Assembly (NCBI RefSeq): GCF_016924755.1 | Contig: NZ_JAFFJX010000002.1 | Span: 1-64,000 of the forward strand | Origin: Longitalea arenae | GTDB taxonomy: Bacteria > Bacteroidota > Bacteroidia > Chitinophagales > Chitinophagaceae | Length of the DNA: 64,000 nucleotides | Direction of reading: 5' to 3' | Shown: piece after piece, positions 1 through 9,282 of the stretch | How the letters are laid out: each line of letters begins with the position of its first letter | Position numbering within the stretch: position 1 is the stretch's first letter | The notes under the pieces: generated by a model | The model's database searches: none | The model's input: only the letters and a program-made list of their open reading frames with translations | What the model was told of the DNA's origin: nothing | Position numbers and translations under genes: made by a program

Positions 1-2
1 GC

Positions 3-121
3 TGTCCGGTAAAAAAGCTACCTTTACGCATGGCTATTTTTTGTTGTGGTAAACTAAAAATAACCAAAAGGAGGCCTCCGGCCTCCTTATTTATTCTATT
101 TCTTGAGTCTTTTACCGGACA
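3..121. repeat. 12-bp inverted repeats enclosing about 95 bp (MITE-like)
   Basis: TGTCCGGTAAAA at 3-14 is matched perfectly by its reverse complement TTTTACCGGACA at 110-121. The enclosed segment has no ORF and holds a strong hairpin at 68-88. Perfect facing ends of this size suggest a miniature inverted-repeat element or the remnant of an insertion sequence. The left flank is cut by the window edge, so a target-site duplication cannot be checked. The mobile origin is inference. Confidence 0.45.
68..95. terminator. Probable intrinsic terminator
   Basis: A perfect 9-bp stem, AAGGAGGCC at 68-76 with GGCCTCCTT at 80-88, closes a 3-nt loop and is followed on the plus strand by an A/T-rich tract. 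It lies inside the inverted-repeat element at 3-121. It could end a transcript entering from the left edge. Confidence 0.5.
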
Positions 122-124
122 CCA

Positions 125-197
125 ATGGTTCAAAGTTCTAAGTTCGAAGTTCTCAGTTCTCGAAGTTGGAAGTTCTTAGTTCGAAGTAAAGCTCAAA
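125..197. repeat. Word repeat, AAGTTCTAAGTTC type
   Basis: The stretch is built from variants of a roughly 10-nt word (AAGTTCTAAGTTCGAAGTTC and similar). The same vocabulary recurs at about 36705-36745 and 49313-49345. Short ORFs that cross it on both strands are by-products of the repeat and not genes. Confidence 0.6.
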
Positions 198-410
198 GCG
201 GGTCGAGGTTTAAACCTCAAAGTTTATATTCAGGAACGGAGCAGCTTGATAATGATCACAATGATCGCTATCAGGAACATAAACAGCGAGATCCTGTTGA
301 TGCCATGCATATAGCGCATCCAGGGCGTGTGCGGCGCATTCGGATCGCGCTTCTTCAAATAAAAATATTCCTGTAATTGTCTCCATACTCCCATAAGCCA
401 AAATTAATAT

Positions 411-592
411 GATAATGTGCTAATTAGCTAATTTGCTAATATGCTGATGAAAAAAAGCCCTGGCCTTTGTTATCACAAAATTACTTCATTTCATCAAGCC
501 GGCAAATGATTGGGGGCAAGCCTGCCGGGGTTGTATCCAATTAGCACATTAGCTAATTAGCAAATCAACAAATCGGCTAATCAGCACGTTGG
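411..592. repeat. Dyad word element: word arm, GC hairpin, inverted word arm
   Basis: The left arm at 411-450 repeats a GCTAATTTGCTAA-type word. The right arm at 538-592 is built from the reverse complement of the same words. Between them CCGGCA at 499-504 pairs with TGCCGG at 523-528. The element lies in the 705-bp gene-free stretch before the metalloprotease gene; the rest of that stretch shows nothing recognisable. Confidence 0.6.
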
Positions 593-705
593 CATCGCCG
601 TCAGACAGCCATGCAGTTAATCTATCCTTAAATTTCGGGCGTCCATCCCAAAAATTTCAACCAAGGAGAAACCATCTGTAAATTGAAATACCTAAAAACA
701 CATGT

Positions 706-3288
706 ATGAAAAATTTCCTGAAGGTCCTGATTTTGTCGCCGGGTTTGCTGGTAATGGCAGCCCAAGCTCAGGACAAGAAGAAAGGAGCAGCTCCTATGCC
801 TCCGCCCGTGACCGACAGTACTGCCAAACAGAAAAAACCTGCCGGTATTTCAGACAAAGTAAAAAGCAGCCGTAAATACGATGGCCTGTTCACCCTGTAC
901 CAGGATACGGCAACAGGCACCGTTCAACTATACGTAAAAAAAGACCAGCTGGGAAAAGAATATATCTACCAGAGCTTTTCCATCAATGGTCCCAACCAGC
1001 TGTATCTGAACCAGAGCATGCACCGCGCTACCCTGGTATTCAAGATTGAGAAAGCATTCGATAAACTGGAATTCTCCCGTGTGAATACCCGGTTCTGGTA
1101 CGATCCCAAGAACCCGGTGAGCAAAACAGCGATGGTAGATAAACCGGAAGCCGTTTTCCTGGTAGAAAAAACCGTTGGCGAAGATGCAGATGGCTACCTG
1201 GTCAGCGCCGATGGCTTATTTATCAGTGAAAAACTCGATCCGGTGAAACCGTTGATGCCTATCGGCATTCCGCCTACGGCCATCTTTAACCTGGGCAATC
1301 TGAACCCCGCCAAATCGCGCTACACCAATCTTCGTTCTTTCCCCCATAACAGCGATATTGTTGTAGACCTGGCCTATGATAATCCCAGTCCGTATAACTC
1401 AGGTACTACCGACATTACCGATGCCCGTTATGTACGGGTACGCATGCAGCACAGCCTGATAGAGATGCCCAAAAATGATTTCCGCCCCCGCCGCGACGAC
1501 CCGCGGATAGGTTATTTCTCGCAAATGGTGAACGACCAAACCAGCATCAGCCCGGTTCCCTACAAAGACCATATACACCGCTGGTTCCTGAAGAAAAAAG
1601 ACCCGGGCGCCGAAATAAGCGAACCGGTTGAACCGATCGTATACTGGATAGAAAATACCACCCCGCATGAATATCGCCAAACCATCATCGATGCAGGGTT
1701 GAAATGGAATGAAGCCTTTGAAAAAGCCGGTTTTAAGAACGCCATTCAAATGAAGGTCATGCCCGATGATGCCGACTGGGATCCCGCTGATATCCGCTAT
1801 AATGTGATCCGCTGGGTCTCTTCTGCACAACCCACGTATGGCGCCATCGGTCCCAGCTTTGTAAATCCGAAGACCGGACAGATCATTGGTGCCGACATTA
1901 CGATTGAGTGGTTCTCCGGAAGCTCTACACCACTGCTGGATGAACTGTTCAAAACAACGGCTGCCGGCGGCGATCTGCATCTCCCGGGCATGGATCCGAA
2001 CCATGCCGCTCATTGCACCCTGGCCGGCGAACTGAAAAGCCAGCTGCTCACGGGTATGACCGTGCTCGATGCCAGCGGCGCTTCCGCCAATGAAGTAAAA
2101 GAAATGCACAAGCAGTTCCTTACCTACCTCATCCTGCATGAAATGGGACATACACTGGGCCTGAACCATAATATGAAGGCCAGCCAGATGTTGTCGCCTG
2201 CCGAGATCAATAACACTGAGATCACCCATAAACTGGGCCTCATCGGTTCGGTAATGGATTATCCCGCCATCAATATCGCATTGGACAGAAGCAAACAGGG
2301 TGATTATTATACCACCAAGGCAGGGCCCTATGATATCTGGGCTATTCAATATGGTTATACGCAGTTCGATGAAGGCGAAGAAGCAGCCGGTTTAAAGAAG
2401 ATCACCGCGCGCAGCACCGAACCGCAATTGGTGTTTGGCAATGATGGCGACGATATGCGGGCGCCCGGTAAAGCCATGGACCCGCGGGTAAATATCAACG
2501 AGCTTACCAGTGATGCCATCGGTTATGCCGAGGACCGCTTCAAGGTGGTGAACCAGACACTGGGCAAGCTGGTTGCGAAATATTCCAAAGAAGGACAATC
2601 GTATGCTGAGCTGCGCACCCGTTATGGTACCCTGATCGGGCAGCGCTACAGCATGGCATCTGCTTTAAGCCGGTATATTGGCGGCATTTATATCGATAGA
2701 AGTTATCCCGAACAGAAATCCGGTGTGAAACCTTATACCCCGGTGCCCCTGGCTACCCAAAAGCGGGCGATGGACATGCTGAACAAATATGTGTTTGCGC
2801 CCAACGCCTTTGACGGTGACGATGCGGTATTTGCTTATCTGCAGCCTCAACGCCGCGGCTTTACGCAGAACGGCTCAGGTGATGATTTTCGCATTACCGA
2901 GAACCTGATGATGATCCAAACCAGCGGCGCACTGTCGCACCTCCTGCATGGCGCCACTTTACAGCGTATTACCAATACCCGTTTATATGGCAACCAGTAC
3001 AGCGTTGCCAGCATGCTGGGGGATCTGCAGAAAGGCATTTTCAATGCCGATATTGCAACCAATGTGAACATTTACCGCCAGTACCTGCAAACGTATTTTG
3101 TACGGCAACTGGTAGCCATGATCGATCCCAAAACGCAACAGTTCGATGATGTGGCAAAAGCAGCAGCCCTGTACACGCTGAAAAAGATCAAAACACAATT
3201 GGGCACTGCGGTTTCGGCGAATGAAGAAACAAAAGCCCACCGCACAAACCTCTTATTCCTGATCAACAACGGGCTGGATAATAAATAG
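706..3288 (+). CDS. Secreted zinc-dependent metalloprotease (DUF4953/DUF5117 type)
   Basis: An 860-residue protein with an N-terminal signal peptide of about 21 residues ending AQA-Q. The zincin motif HEMGHTLGLNH sits at about residues 478-488, giving three histidine zinc ligands and the catalytic glutamate in the extended HExxHxxGxxH form. Size and layout match the large Bacteroidota metalloprotease family with DUF5118, DUF5117 and DUF4953 regions. It should act outside the cytoplasm as a peptidase; its substrate is unknown. It stands alone and ends at a strong bidirectional terminator. The start was chosen because the signal peptide begins directly at this methionine. Family assignment is confident; physiological role is not. 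Confidence 0.88.
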   Translation: MKNFLKVLILSPGLLVMAAQAQDKKKGAAPMPPPVTDSTAKQKKPAGISDKVKSSRKYDGLFTLYQDTATGTVQLYVKKDQLGKEYIYQSFSINGPNQLYLNQSMHRATLVFKIEKAFDKLEFSRVNTRFWYDPKNPVSKTAMVDKPEAVFLVEKTVGEDADGYLVSADGLFISEKLDPVKPLMPIGIPPTAIFNLGNLNPAKSRYTNLRSFPHNSDIVVDLAYDNPSPYNSGTTDITDARYVRVRMQHSLIEMPKNDFRPRRDDPRIGYFSQMVNDQTSISPVPYKDHIHRWFLKKKDPGAEISEPVEPIVYWIENTTPHEYRQTIIDAGLKWNEAFEKAGFKNAIQMKVMPDDADWDPADIRYNVIRWVSSAQPTYGAIGPSFVNPKTGQIIGADITIEWFSGSSTPLLDELFKTTAAGGDLHLPGMDPNHAAHCTLAGELKSQLLTGMTVLDASGASANEVKEMHKQFLTYLILHEMGHTLGLNHNMKASQMLSPAEINNTEITHKLGLIGSVMDYPAINIALDRSKQGDYYTTKAGPYDIWAIQYGYTQFDEGEEAAGLKKITARSTEPQLVFGNDGDDMRAPGKAMDPRVNINELTSDAIGYAEDRFKVVNQTLGKLVAKYSKEGQSYAELRTRYGTLIGQRYSMASALSRYIGGIYIDRSYPEQKSGVKPYTPVPLATQKRAMDMLNKYVFAPNAFDGDDAVFAYLQPQRRGFTQNGSGDDFRITENLMMIQTSGALSHLLHGATLQRITNTRLYGNQYSVASMLGDLQKGIFNADIATNVNIYRQYLQTYFVRQLVAMIDPKTQQFDDVAKAAALYTLKKIKTQLGTAVSANEETKAHRTNLLFLINNGLDNK

Positions 3289-3321
3289 AATTCGGCAAGA
3301 ACATTTTATAGTGCAAAAGAA

Positions 3322-3351
3322 AGCCCTGACGATCCTGTCAGGGCTTTTTTA
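3322..3351. terminator. Bidirectional intrinsic terminator
   Basis: AGCCCTGAC at 3322-3330 pairs with GTCAGGGCT at 3337-3345 around a 6-nt loop. A run of T follows on the plus strand, and a T-rich tract also follows on the minus strand. It can serve both the metalloprotease gene and the convergent hypothetical gene at 3383-3844. Confidence 0.85.
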
Positions 3352-3382
3352 TTGAGAACATCAAATCAACACAAGCCTGAAT

Positions 3383-3844
3383 TTACCTGAAGAACCTTGC
3401 CAGGGGTAAACTTTTTTTATTGCGGTTCATTATTGTTTTTAGTCCTTTTTCAATGGTTTGCACTTTTTCAGTGGGATCTTCTTCATGCAGGGCGATCGAC
3501 AGATCGCAATACCCGCTCTCCATGTTAAATGTCATAATAAGTACGATCACTTTTTGCCCCCAGAAATTAAATGCATTGTTATGCACCAGTTCCACCGACA
3601 CTTCTTCCACATGCTCATCGAATACTTCATACCCGTATTCATCAATGGAGCGTAATTGTTCTTTGTTGTTTGTTCGCTGGATGGTAATGGTAATGAATGG
3701 GCTTAGCGGCTTATCTTTTCCTTTTTCCAGATTAAGCAGCAGAATGCGTGGAATGTTGCGGTTGATGTACCCTTCAACCCGTTGGATCAATGCTTTGTCA
3801 ATGTTGTAGGGCCCGAGGTGTTTTTGCAGACTGTGACGTGGCAT
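3383..3844 (-). CDS. Hypothetical protein, 153 aa
   Basis: I do not recognise this family. The product is soluble-looking, with no signal peptide or membrane segment. It has mixed charge, a basic N-terminus (MPRHSLQKHLGPY) and a basic C-terminus (NRNKKSLPLARFFR). The middle is rich in beta-type residues. The frame is open over its full length and convergent with the metalloprotease gene, with which it shares a terminator. Codon use looks like that of the neighbours, so I believe it is a real gene. No function can be assigned. Confidence 0.6.
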   Translation of the reverse strand: MPRHSLQKHLGPYNIDKALIQRVEGYINRNIPRILLLNLEKGKDKPLSPFITITIQRTNNKEQLRSIDEYGYEVFDEHVEEVSVELVHNNAFNFWGQKVIVLIMTFNMESGYCDLSIALHEEDPTEKVQTIEKGLKTIMNRNKKSLPLARFFR

Positions 3845-4611
3845 AGCGCATTAGTTTAGTAGTAAAAATTAATTGCTATGCTAATAATCAGAGTGCCTTT
3901 TCACATTAAATGTAAACAAGATTTGTCAACTGCCAAAAATTAAAAACCCTTAGGAAAGGCGCAAGACTAAAGGCGGAAGGCTAAACGCAGCATGCAATGA
4001 GGGCGGATGGGCGCTACACGTTATGCTGAACGAACAGACCATCGGTAACCAGTAAACAATTAGGGTGTTTTAGGTAACTGGTTTAACGCTACGTACTACC
4101 TTGTATAAGCGGTTAAACAATACGGCGAATCTACACAAAGAGGCCAGCCGAAATTTGCAAAGCGCCTGTTTGCGGTTGTACTTTTACATCAGCAAGCAAA
4201 TGATCATAGAAAGTGCTAAGCTCTGAAATCCTGAAACCCTGACAAAACGCAAAAGGCTTTAGCTGAAAGCTACACGCTGAAGGCCCGAAGCGAAAGCCGA
4301 AAACCGGACCCTATATTGAAATCGAGTCCCTTGAAAACCAATCGCAAGATGCATAACCTGAACAGAAAACGGCTGCTGGTGGCTGGAACATGCGAAACCA
4401 GCTTTGATCCTTACCCTTATGCATTGCGCGTACATCGTACCCTTGGAGTTCCCAACCTAAGCCCGTTTTATTCCGAAACCCTATGAGCTATTGATCCGTC
4501 CCTGATCCGATCCAGATCCAATGAAATCCGTACAACCCGCCTTTTGGAACCACCCAAAAGAGACTGTCCTTCTCCGCCAGCTGGCGGGGGAGGATTTTTT
4601 TATGTACCTGC
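3845..4611. other. Gene-free stretch of about 770 bp
   Basis: No convincing ORF or RNA gene is visible. Loose word repeats occur at about 3953-3997 and 4247-4308 (variants of AAAGGCGAAAGCC and GCTGAAAGCTACACGCTGAA). A short dyad ACCAGT/ACTGGT lies at about 4050-4085. The only strong structure is the hairpin near 4580, listed separately. Confidence 0.5.
4568..4601 (+). terminator. Intrinsic terminator with no assigned upstream gene
   Basis: A GC-rich stem (CTCCGCCAG with CTGGCGGGGG) is followed by seven T on the plus strand. No plus-strand gene lies upstream within 1 kb. It may end an unannotated plus-strand transcript or simply protect against read-through into the convergent hemoglobin gene. 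Confidence 0.5.
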
Positions 4612-5007
4612 TTACATAATGGACCTGGGATCATTGGAAGGCGTCACCTTTATAAGCATCATGGTGGCAATGGAACGGGCGCGCTGTTTAATGATCTCGG
4701 CCTTTTCCCCGACAAAGAGTTCATCAACGGTTGCCAGGAACAGCTCCTGCCAACGGTCAAAATGCGCCTTGTTCAGCGGCGATCTCTGGTGCAGTTCTGC
4801 ATGCACCTGCATGGGATTGCCCTTGAAGCCACCGGTTTGAAAGAGGATATTCTCCCAAAAATCATACATCCTGGGTAAATGCTGTTCCCAGTTCACCTGT
4901 GCTATATCATTGAACAGGTAGCCGATCGTTTCATCGGCCTGCACCTTGCTATAAAATGAATTTACCAGTAATTGAATGTCGGTTCTGTCTGTAATGTCTT
5001 TTTTCAT
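4612..5007 (-). CDS. Group III truncated hemoglobin
   Basis: A 131-residue cytoplasmic protein with the 2-over-2 globin pattern of the TrHb3 family. The distal-pocket pair FY is at residues 18-19. The block HAELHQRSPL followed by HFDRWQELF at residues 69-90 carries the conserved histidines of this family, one of which should be the proximal heme ligand. Length is typical for the family. Such proteins bind O2 or NO and are often linked to nitrosative or microaerobic stress. This would fit an organism with nitrate and nitrite metabolism, but the gene is far from the nitrate cluster. The gene is monocistronic and divergent from the ferritin-like gene. Confidence 0.88.
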   Translation of the reverse strand: MKKDITDRTDIQLLVNSFYSKVQADETIGYLFNDIAQVNWEQHLPRMYDFWENILFQTGGFKGNPMQVHAELHQRSPLNKAHFDRWQELFLATVDELFVGEKAEIIKQRARSIATMMLIKVTPSNDPRSIM

Positions 5008-5352
5008 AAATTGTCATGATGTGTTGCCGGGCCTGCTTTGCTTATCTTATTGATTGCCAAATAAGTTTTAAGTACAGCCTAATTGTATGAGATGGTCCAC
5101 CATATAAACACCTGAACAGCATCCCTGGTTTGCCTGCGCAGGATATAAACCATTACACAATGCTCCCCCAAAATAAAAGCAAAGAAAACAGTTCTGGGAT
5201 GATCCTGCTCATATGGTGTAATTCATTGTTTACAAGTAACCAACATTGATCCACAATTTTCGGGGGTATAATAATTGCAACCTTAGCACGCAAGCACTGT
5301 TAAAAGAAATTAAACCCTCCCCTTTTTTATAATATTATTTAAATACGTTGTT
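5008..5352. other. Divergent promoter region, 345 bp
   Basis: This gap separates the divergent hemoglobin and ferritin-like genes and must hold both promoters. On the plus strand, TATAATAATTGCAACC near 5265-5282 resembles a Bacteroidota -7 element. No operator palindrome or riboswitch is apparent. Confidence 0.35.
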
Positions 5353-5913
5353 ATGGCTATTCAAACTAATGCAGGTTCGCAAACGTCTCCCCGTTCTTCG
5401 GTTATGCCCGATTCAAAATTGCATCAATTCTTTTTACAACAATTACAGGATGTGTACTGGGCAGAAAAGAAACTGGTAAAAACTTTACCCAAACTGTCAG
5501 ATGCAGCTACATCGCCCCGCTTAAAACAAGCATTTAACGATCACCTTGAGCAAACCATAAATCATGTAACCCGGCTTGAGAATATTTTCGGTTTACTGAA
5601 CGAAGAGCCGCGGGCTTTGAAATGCCCTGCCATGTCAGGGATCGTTGAAGAAGGTTCAGATATCATCGATGAAACTGATGAAGGCAGTGCCCAAAGGGAT
5701 GTGGGTTTGATTTTTGCAGCACAAAAAGCAGAGCACTATGAGATAGCTACCTACGGGGGCCTGGTGACGTTAGCCCGTACGATGGGACATGATGATGTGG
5801 CTGAACTGTTGGATCAAACTTTGTCAGAAGAAAAAGTAACCGACAACTTACTTACCAAAATTGCCGAAGAAGATGCCAATGTGAAAGCGAGCACAGAAAA
5901 ATACGAAAATTAA
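5353..5913 (+). CDS. Ferritin-like DUF892 (YciE/YciF family) protein
   Basis: A 186-residue cytoplasmic four-helix protein. Family hallmarks are LQDVYWAEKKL at about residue 31, HLEQT near 68, KAEHYEIATYG near 126 and SEEK near 158. Together these give the glutamate/histidine pairs of a ferritin-like di-metal site. The first 20 residues are polar and low-complexity and probably disordered. The family is stress-associated in other bacteria. The gene is single and followed by a clear terminator. Its exact reaction is unknown. Confidence 0.85.
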   Translation: MAIQTNAGSQTSPRSSVMPDSKLHQFFLQQLQDVYWAEKKLVKTLPKLSDAATSPRLKQAFNDHLEQTINHVTRLENIFGLLNEEPRALKCPAMSGIVEEGSDIIDETDEGSAQRDVGLIFAAQKAEHYEIATYGGLVTLARTMGHDDVAELLDQTLSEEKVTDNLLTKIAEEDANVKASTEKYEN

Positions 5914-5990
5914 TTATAGATCGAAAGATCAACCCAACCAATTAGTAGTCGGCGATAAAATATAAAGGCTGTTTAATGTCTTTATTTTAT

Positions 5991-6024
5991 GAAGCCATTT
6001 GCCGCAGGCGAATGGCTTCTTTTT
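5991..6024 (+). terminator. Intrinsic terminator of the DUF892 gene
   Basis: GAAGCCATT at 5991-5999 pairs with AATGGCTTC at 6011-6019, followed by a run of T. It lies 78 bp after the stop codon of the ferritin-like gene. Confidence 0.8.
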
Positions 6025-6131
6025 ATTTGCGTTAAAGGATTTATAAATATTCGTTTATGTCATAATAAGGGAGAATAAGTAAAGTCCTGTTAATAATATC
6101 CACAATTATAATGCGTTTCTAATATGAGCAC

Positions 6132-6139
6132 TAATTTTG
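6132..6139 (+). promoter_or_regulatory. Candidate Bacteroidota -7 element
   Basis: TAATTTTG matches the TAnnTTTG consensus exactly and lies 14 bp before the GTG start of the MFS gene. This implies a very short 5' leader. No convincing -33 element was seen. Confidence 0.4.
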
Positions 6140-6153
6140 TATTCCATTAAGCT

Positions 6154-7632
6154 GTGATAAAACTTCAACCATCTGATCAATTAACCAATGCCCAGATAAA
6201 GACCGGGTTGCATTTGATCTTAAAGGATGGCCTGGCAACAGAGACCATGAGCACTCTTACTGCAGGCACTTTCCTCGTAGCCATTGCTTTATACATGGGC
6301 GCTTCCAATGTTCAGATAGGTATTCTGGCAGCCCTTCCTACTTTCACCAATATATTTCAGCTGGTATCGGTTTGGCTGGTTCAACGTTTTAATAACCGGC
6401 GCACCATCACCGTCATTGGCGCCTTTTTCGGCCGCATTCCTCTACTGGTCATAGGAACACTGCCTTTATTGTTCTCCGCCAGCGCGAGCGTATCGGCCCT
6501 TATTTACATCCTGTCGTTCCAGTACCTGTTCGCTTCCATTGCCGGCGGCAGCTGGCATTCATGGATGCGCGACCTCATTCCTCAACAGATCCTGGGCAGC
6601 TATTTTTCGCACCGCAGCCGCCTCATGCAGATCCTGAATGTTACCCTCAGCCTGCTCATTGCCATGAGTATTGATTACATCAAGGAACATCATCCTGCAC
6701 ATGAGATCACGGCTTATTGCTGCATGTTCATCATCAGCGGTGTTACCGGCATGTGGGGCGTATATGCCCTTGCCCGCACCCCTGAACCAAAGTCGAAACC
6801 CATCAACGATAATATTGTAAAGCTCTTCAGCAAACCGCTTACGGTTCCCAATTTCAGGAAACTGCTAGTCTTTAATTCCTGCTGGATCTTTGCCTTCAAC
6901 CTGGTTACACCTTTCTTCTCGGTGTATATGATGAAAACGATGGGACTGCCCCTCGTGTATGTTATCAGTTTGAACATTGTTAGTCAGCTAAGCAGCATTA
7001 CCTCCATAAAATTATGGGGCCGGTGTTCAGACCGGTTCAGCAATAAGACCATCATTCGCATTTGTGCGCCGGTGTATACCGGCTGCCTCATGGCCTGGTC
7101 GGTTGTAGGCATTATGAGCCCAGCTGTATTGTTTCCGGTACTGGTGATCATGCACATGCTGATGGGCGCCTCCAACGCAGGCATTACGCTGGCCCTGCAA
7201 AATATAGGCTTAAAGCTGGCGCCGGCAGAAGAAGGTATTGTATACCTGGTTACCAAGAATATTGTAACAGCTGTTTTTTCTGCTACCGCTCCCCTCGCCG
7301 GTGGTTTACTGGCCGACTTCTTCACCAGCCATTTTGTAATTGATCTCTTTGGCCGCGGCCAGTGGAATTTATTATTTATGACGGGCGCAGCCGCTGGTGT
7401 TTTGTCATTGAAGCTGTTGAGGTCGGTTCAGGAAAATGGAGAACGGGATAAAAAACTATTGGTTGCCGAATTACAGCATACCTTCAAAAAGAAACTACGC
7501 AACCGGCATCAGCTGTCATTGCTGCGCCGTTGGTTCTACCATAGATCGGCTGTCGTCTTTAAAAAAGGCATTTCCTTCGATTTCGATAACCTCATTCAAT
7601 ACAAGGGCTGGAGCGATAAGAAAAATAACTAG
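6154..7632 (+). CDS. MFS transporter, unknown substrate
   Basis: A 492-residue protein of the major facilitator superfamily with about 12 hydrophobic segments. The central loop and a long basic C-terminal tail (about residues 425-492) are cytoplasmic. Translation starts at GTG, chosen because the frame closes just upstream and a -7 element sits 14 bp before it. No motif identifies the substrate and no neighbouring pathway genes help. The C-terminal extension, rich in lysine and arginine, is longer than in typical MFS proteins. The gene is convergent with the ClC gene. Confidence 0.78.
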   Translation: MIKLQPSDQLTNAQIKTGLHLILKDGLATETMSTLTAGTFLVAIALYMGASNVQIGILAALPTFTNIFQLVSVWLVQRFNNRRTITVIGAFFGRIPLLVIGTLPLLFSASASVSALIYILSFQYLFASIAGGSWHSWMRDLIPQQILGSYFSHRSRLMQILNVTLSLLIAMSIDYIKEHHPAHEITAYCCMFIISGVTGMWGVYALARTPEPKSKPINDNIVKLFSKPLTVPNFRKLLVFNSCWIFAFNLVTPFFSVYMMKTMGLPLVYVISLNIVSQLSSITSIKLWGRCSDRFSNKTIIRICAPVYTGCLMAWSVVGIMSPAVLFPVLVIMHMLMGASNAGITLALQNIGLKLAPAEEGIVYLVTKNIVTAVFSATAPLAGGLLADFFTSHFVIDLFGRGQWNLLFMTGAAAGVLSLKLLRSVQENGERDKKLLVAELQHTFKKKLRNRHQLSLLRRWFYHRSAVVFKKGISFDFDNLIQYKGWSDKKNN

Positions 7633-7661
7633 TAGCTAGTGGCTAGTGGGAAGACACCCTC
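7631..7661. repeat. Word repeat, AGCTAGTGGCTAGTGG type
   Basis: A short run of CTAGTAGCTAGTGGCTAGTG begins at the stop codon of the MFS gene. Related words occur at 9283-9320 and 33205-33290. Confidence 0.5.
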
Positions 7662-7743
7662 ATATTACCGGCTCGCTACTTGTTTGATCATACGCTTTGT
7701 GCTGAAAGCAGGAAATGCCATGCAATGTGCTTACAGCCATTTA

Positions 7744-9105
7744 CTATTTACTACCGGCTTCCTCATGATGTGCATCATGGATGTATGTCATTTTCAAATG
7801 ATCATAGAATGAATGCCTGTCGACCAGATAAGCGACCAGACTGGCCACCATACCGGCCAGCATCAGGTGAAATATAACATTGTGCCGGTCAGTCATTTCA
7901 AGCACCAGGATGGCAGAAGTAAATGGGGTGCGCGTTACGCCGGTCAAAAAACCCACCATACCCGCCAGTATCAGCAGGTTTACATTGGAGCCTGTTACCT
8001 GGAACCATTCGCCCATCACCGCACCAATACTGGCGCCGGCCGTTAAGGCGGGAGCAAATACCCCACCGGCAGCCCCGGTTGTAAATGATAATATGGGGCC
8101 CAGGATCCTGATCAATGGCATATACCAGGGCAGATGTTTATCATTGGTAAACAAAACATGGGTCATGATCTCTTTGCCAGATCCCAATACATGGGCGCCT
8201 GCGAACCAGGCCATCGCCGCGATCACCAGGGCGCATGCGATTATGTACAACACCCTTTTGGGTACCGACGCCAGGGATCTTGTCCATTTCATGATATTCA
8301 ATATCACCCGGGCCATGCCGCTGCCTAATAAGCCGGTGACGATACCCACAGCAATGACCCCGAAGAAGATATACCCCGATAAATTGCTTACATCTGGATA
8401 ACCGAGGTATAAATAGGGACCCAGTATAGCCTGTGCAGTTAAACCGGCAATGATCACCGCGGTAAACAGGGCTGTTTTGAAATAACTTATATGCGTACGG
8501 GTCACTTCTTCCATGGCAAACACCACTCCACCAAGAGGCGTATTAAAAGCCGCCGCCAGACCGGCCGCAGCGCCCGCCTTGATCATATTCCGTTTCGATA
8601 TCCTGGGCCACCAGCAAGGCAGTAACTGGTTAATGGTCCTGAATACCGAGCCGGCAATTTGAATGGTGGGACCTTCACGCCCCACTACGCCACCGCCGAA
8701 CACCATGATAATGCTCGATACTATTTTAACTATGATGATTCGTACGCTCAGCAGTTTTTTTACTTTGTCGACATAGCGCGGTGTGGCCAGTTCTACTGCT
8801 GCAATCACCTGGGGAATACCGCTTCCACGGGCATTCGGGGCTAATTTATACACGAGCCACCAGGCAATAACAAAACAAACCGGCATCACAATGAACAACC
8901 ATCGTATATCGTGGTGTATTAGCCAGGCGGTTCCCATTTCGGCCCATGAAAATAATTTGGCATAAAGCACGGCAATAAGCCCTGTTATCACAGATGCGAT
9001 CCAGAAGGGAATGGCCTGTAAAAGATTGTTCTTGAAATTTTCATTGTGCAACCGGTCATAGATCCGTTTCAGGCGGTTGCGCAGCACATGAATAAATTGC
9101 TTCAT
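7744..9105 (-). CDS. ClC-family chloride channel or Cl-/H+ antiporter
   Basis: A 453-residue integral membrane protein with all ClC selectivity motifs: GSGIPQV at residues 94-100, GREGP at 142-146 with the external gating glutamate E144, and GGVFAPAL near 345. An EE pair at 199-200 corresponds to the internal proton glutamate of E. coli ClC, so a Cl-/H+ exchanger is more likely than a pure channel. It lacks C-terminal CBS domains. The intact gating glutamate and the absence of a fluoride riboswitch argue against the fluoride-exporting branch. The gene is single, with a hairpin-forming dyad just upstream. Confidence 0.9.
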   Translation of the reverse strand: MKQFIHVLRNRLKRIYDRLHNENFKNNLLQAIPFWIASVITGLIAVLYAKLFSWAEMGTAWLIHHDIRWLFIVMPVCFVIAWWLVYKLAPNARGSGIPQVIAAVELATPRYVDKVKKLLSVRIIIVKIVSSIIMVFGGGVVGREGPTIQIAGSVFRTINQLLPCWWPRISKRNMIKAGAAAGLAAAFNTPLGGVVFAMEEVTRTHISYFKTALFTAVIIAGLTAQAILGPYLYLGYPDVSNLSGYIFFGVIAVGIVTGLLGSGMARVILNIMKWTRSLASVPKRVLYIIACALVIAAMAWFAGAHVLGSGKEIMTHVLFTNDKHLPWYMPLIRILGPILSFTTGAAGGVFAPALTAGASIGAVMGEWFQVTGSNVNLLILAGMVGFLTGVTRTPFTSAILVLEMTDRHNVIFHLMLAGMVASLVAYLVDRHSFYDHLKMTYIHDAHHEEAGSK

Positions 9106-9132
9106 AGTTTATAAACAGCCTGGCATTGAACG

Positions 9133-9175
9133 ACAATACCCAATGGTGGTCGGTTCCATTTGAGGGTGGTATTGT
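9133..9175. repeat. Dyad upstream of the ClC gene
   Basis: ACAATACC at 9133-9140 is the reverse complement of GGTATTGT at 9168-9175, with an inner AATGG/CCATT pair. It lies 28 bp upstream of the ClC start and could be a leader hairpin or an operator. It matches no riboswitch I know. Confidence 0.4.
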
Positions 9176-9282
9176 TTGGCAAGAGAAGCTATGGGCAAAA
9201 GGTCACAGGCTTAATTGACGCAAAGATACACGGGTGGGCCACACCGGAGATTAGAATTGGATTAGTAGGTTGATGAAATGGC

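Noticed and set aside
125-401. Overlapping short ORFs on both strands at 125-376 and 210-401
   Set aside because: They cross a word repeat, show no domain or signal, and overlap each other antisense; they are by-products of repeat DNA.
1399-2349. A 316-codon minus-strand ORF inside the metalloprotease gene
   Set aside because: It lies entirely antisense to a gene with an intact signal peptide and zinc motif, and its translation matches no family.
7880-8401. A 173-codon plus-strand ORF antisense to the ClC gene
   Set aside because: It is the shadow of a conserved membrane protein whose selectivity motifs are all on the other strand.
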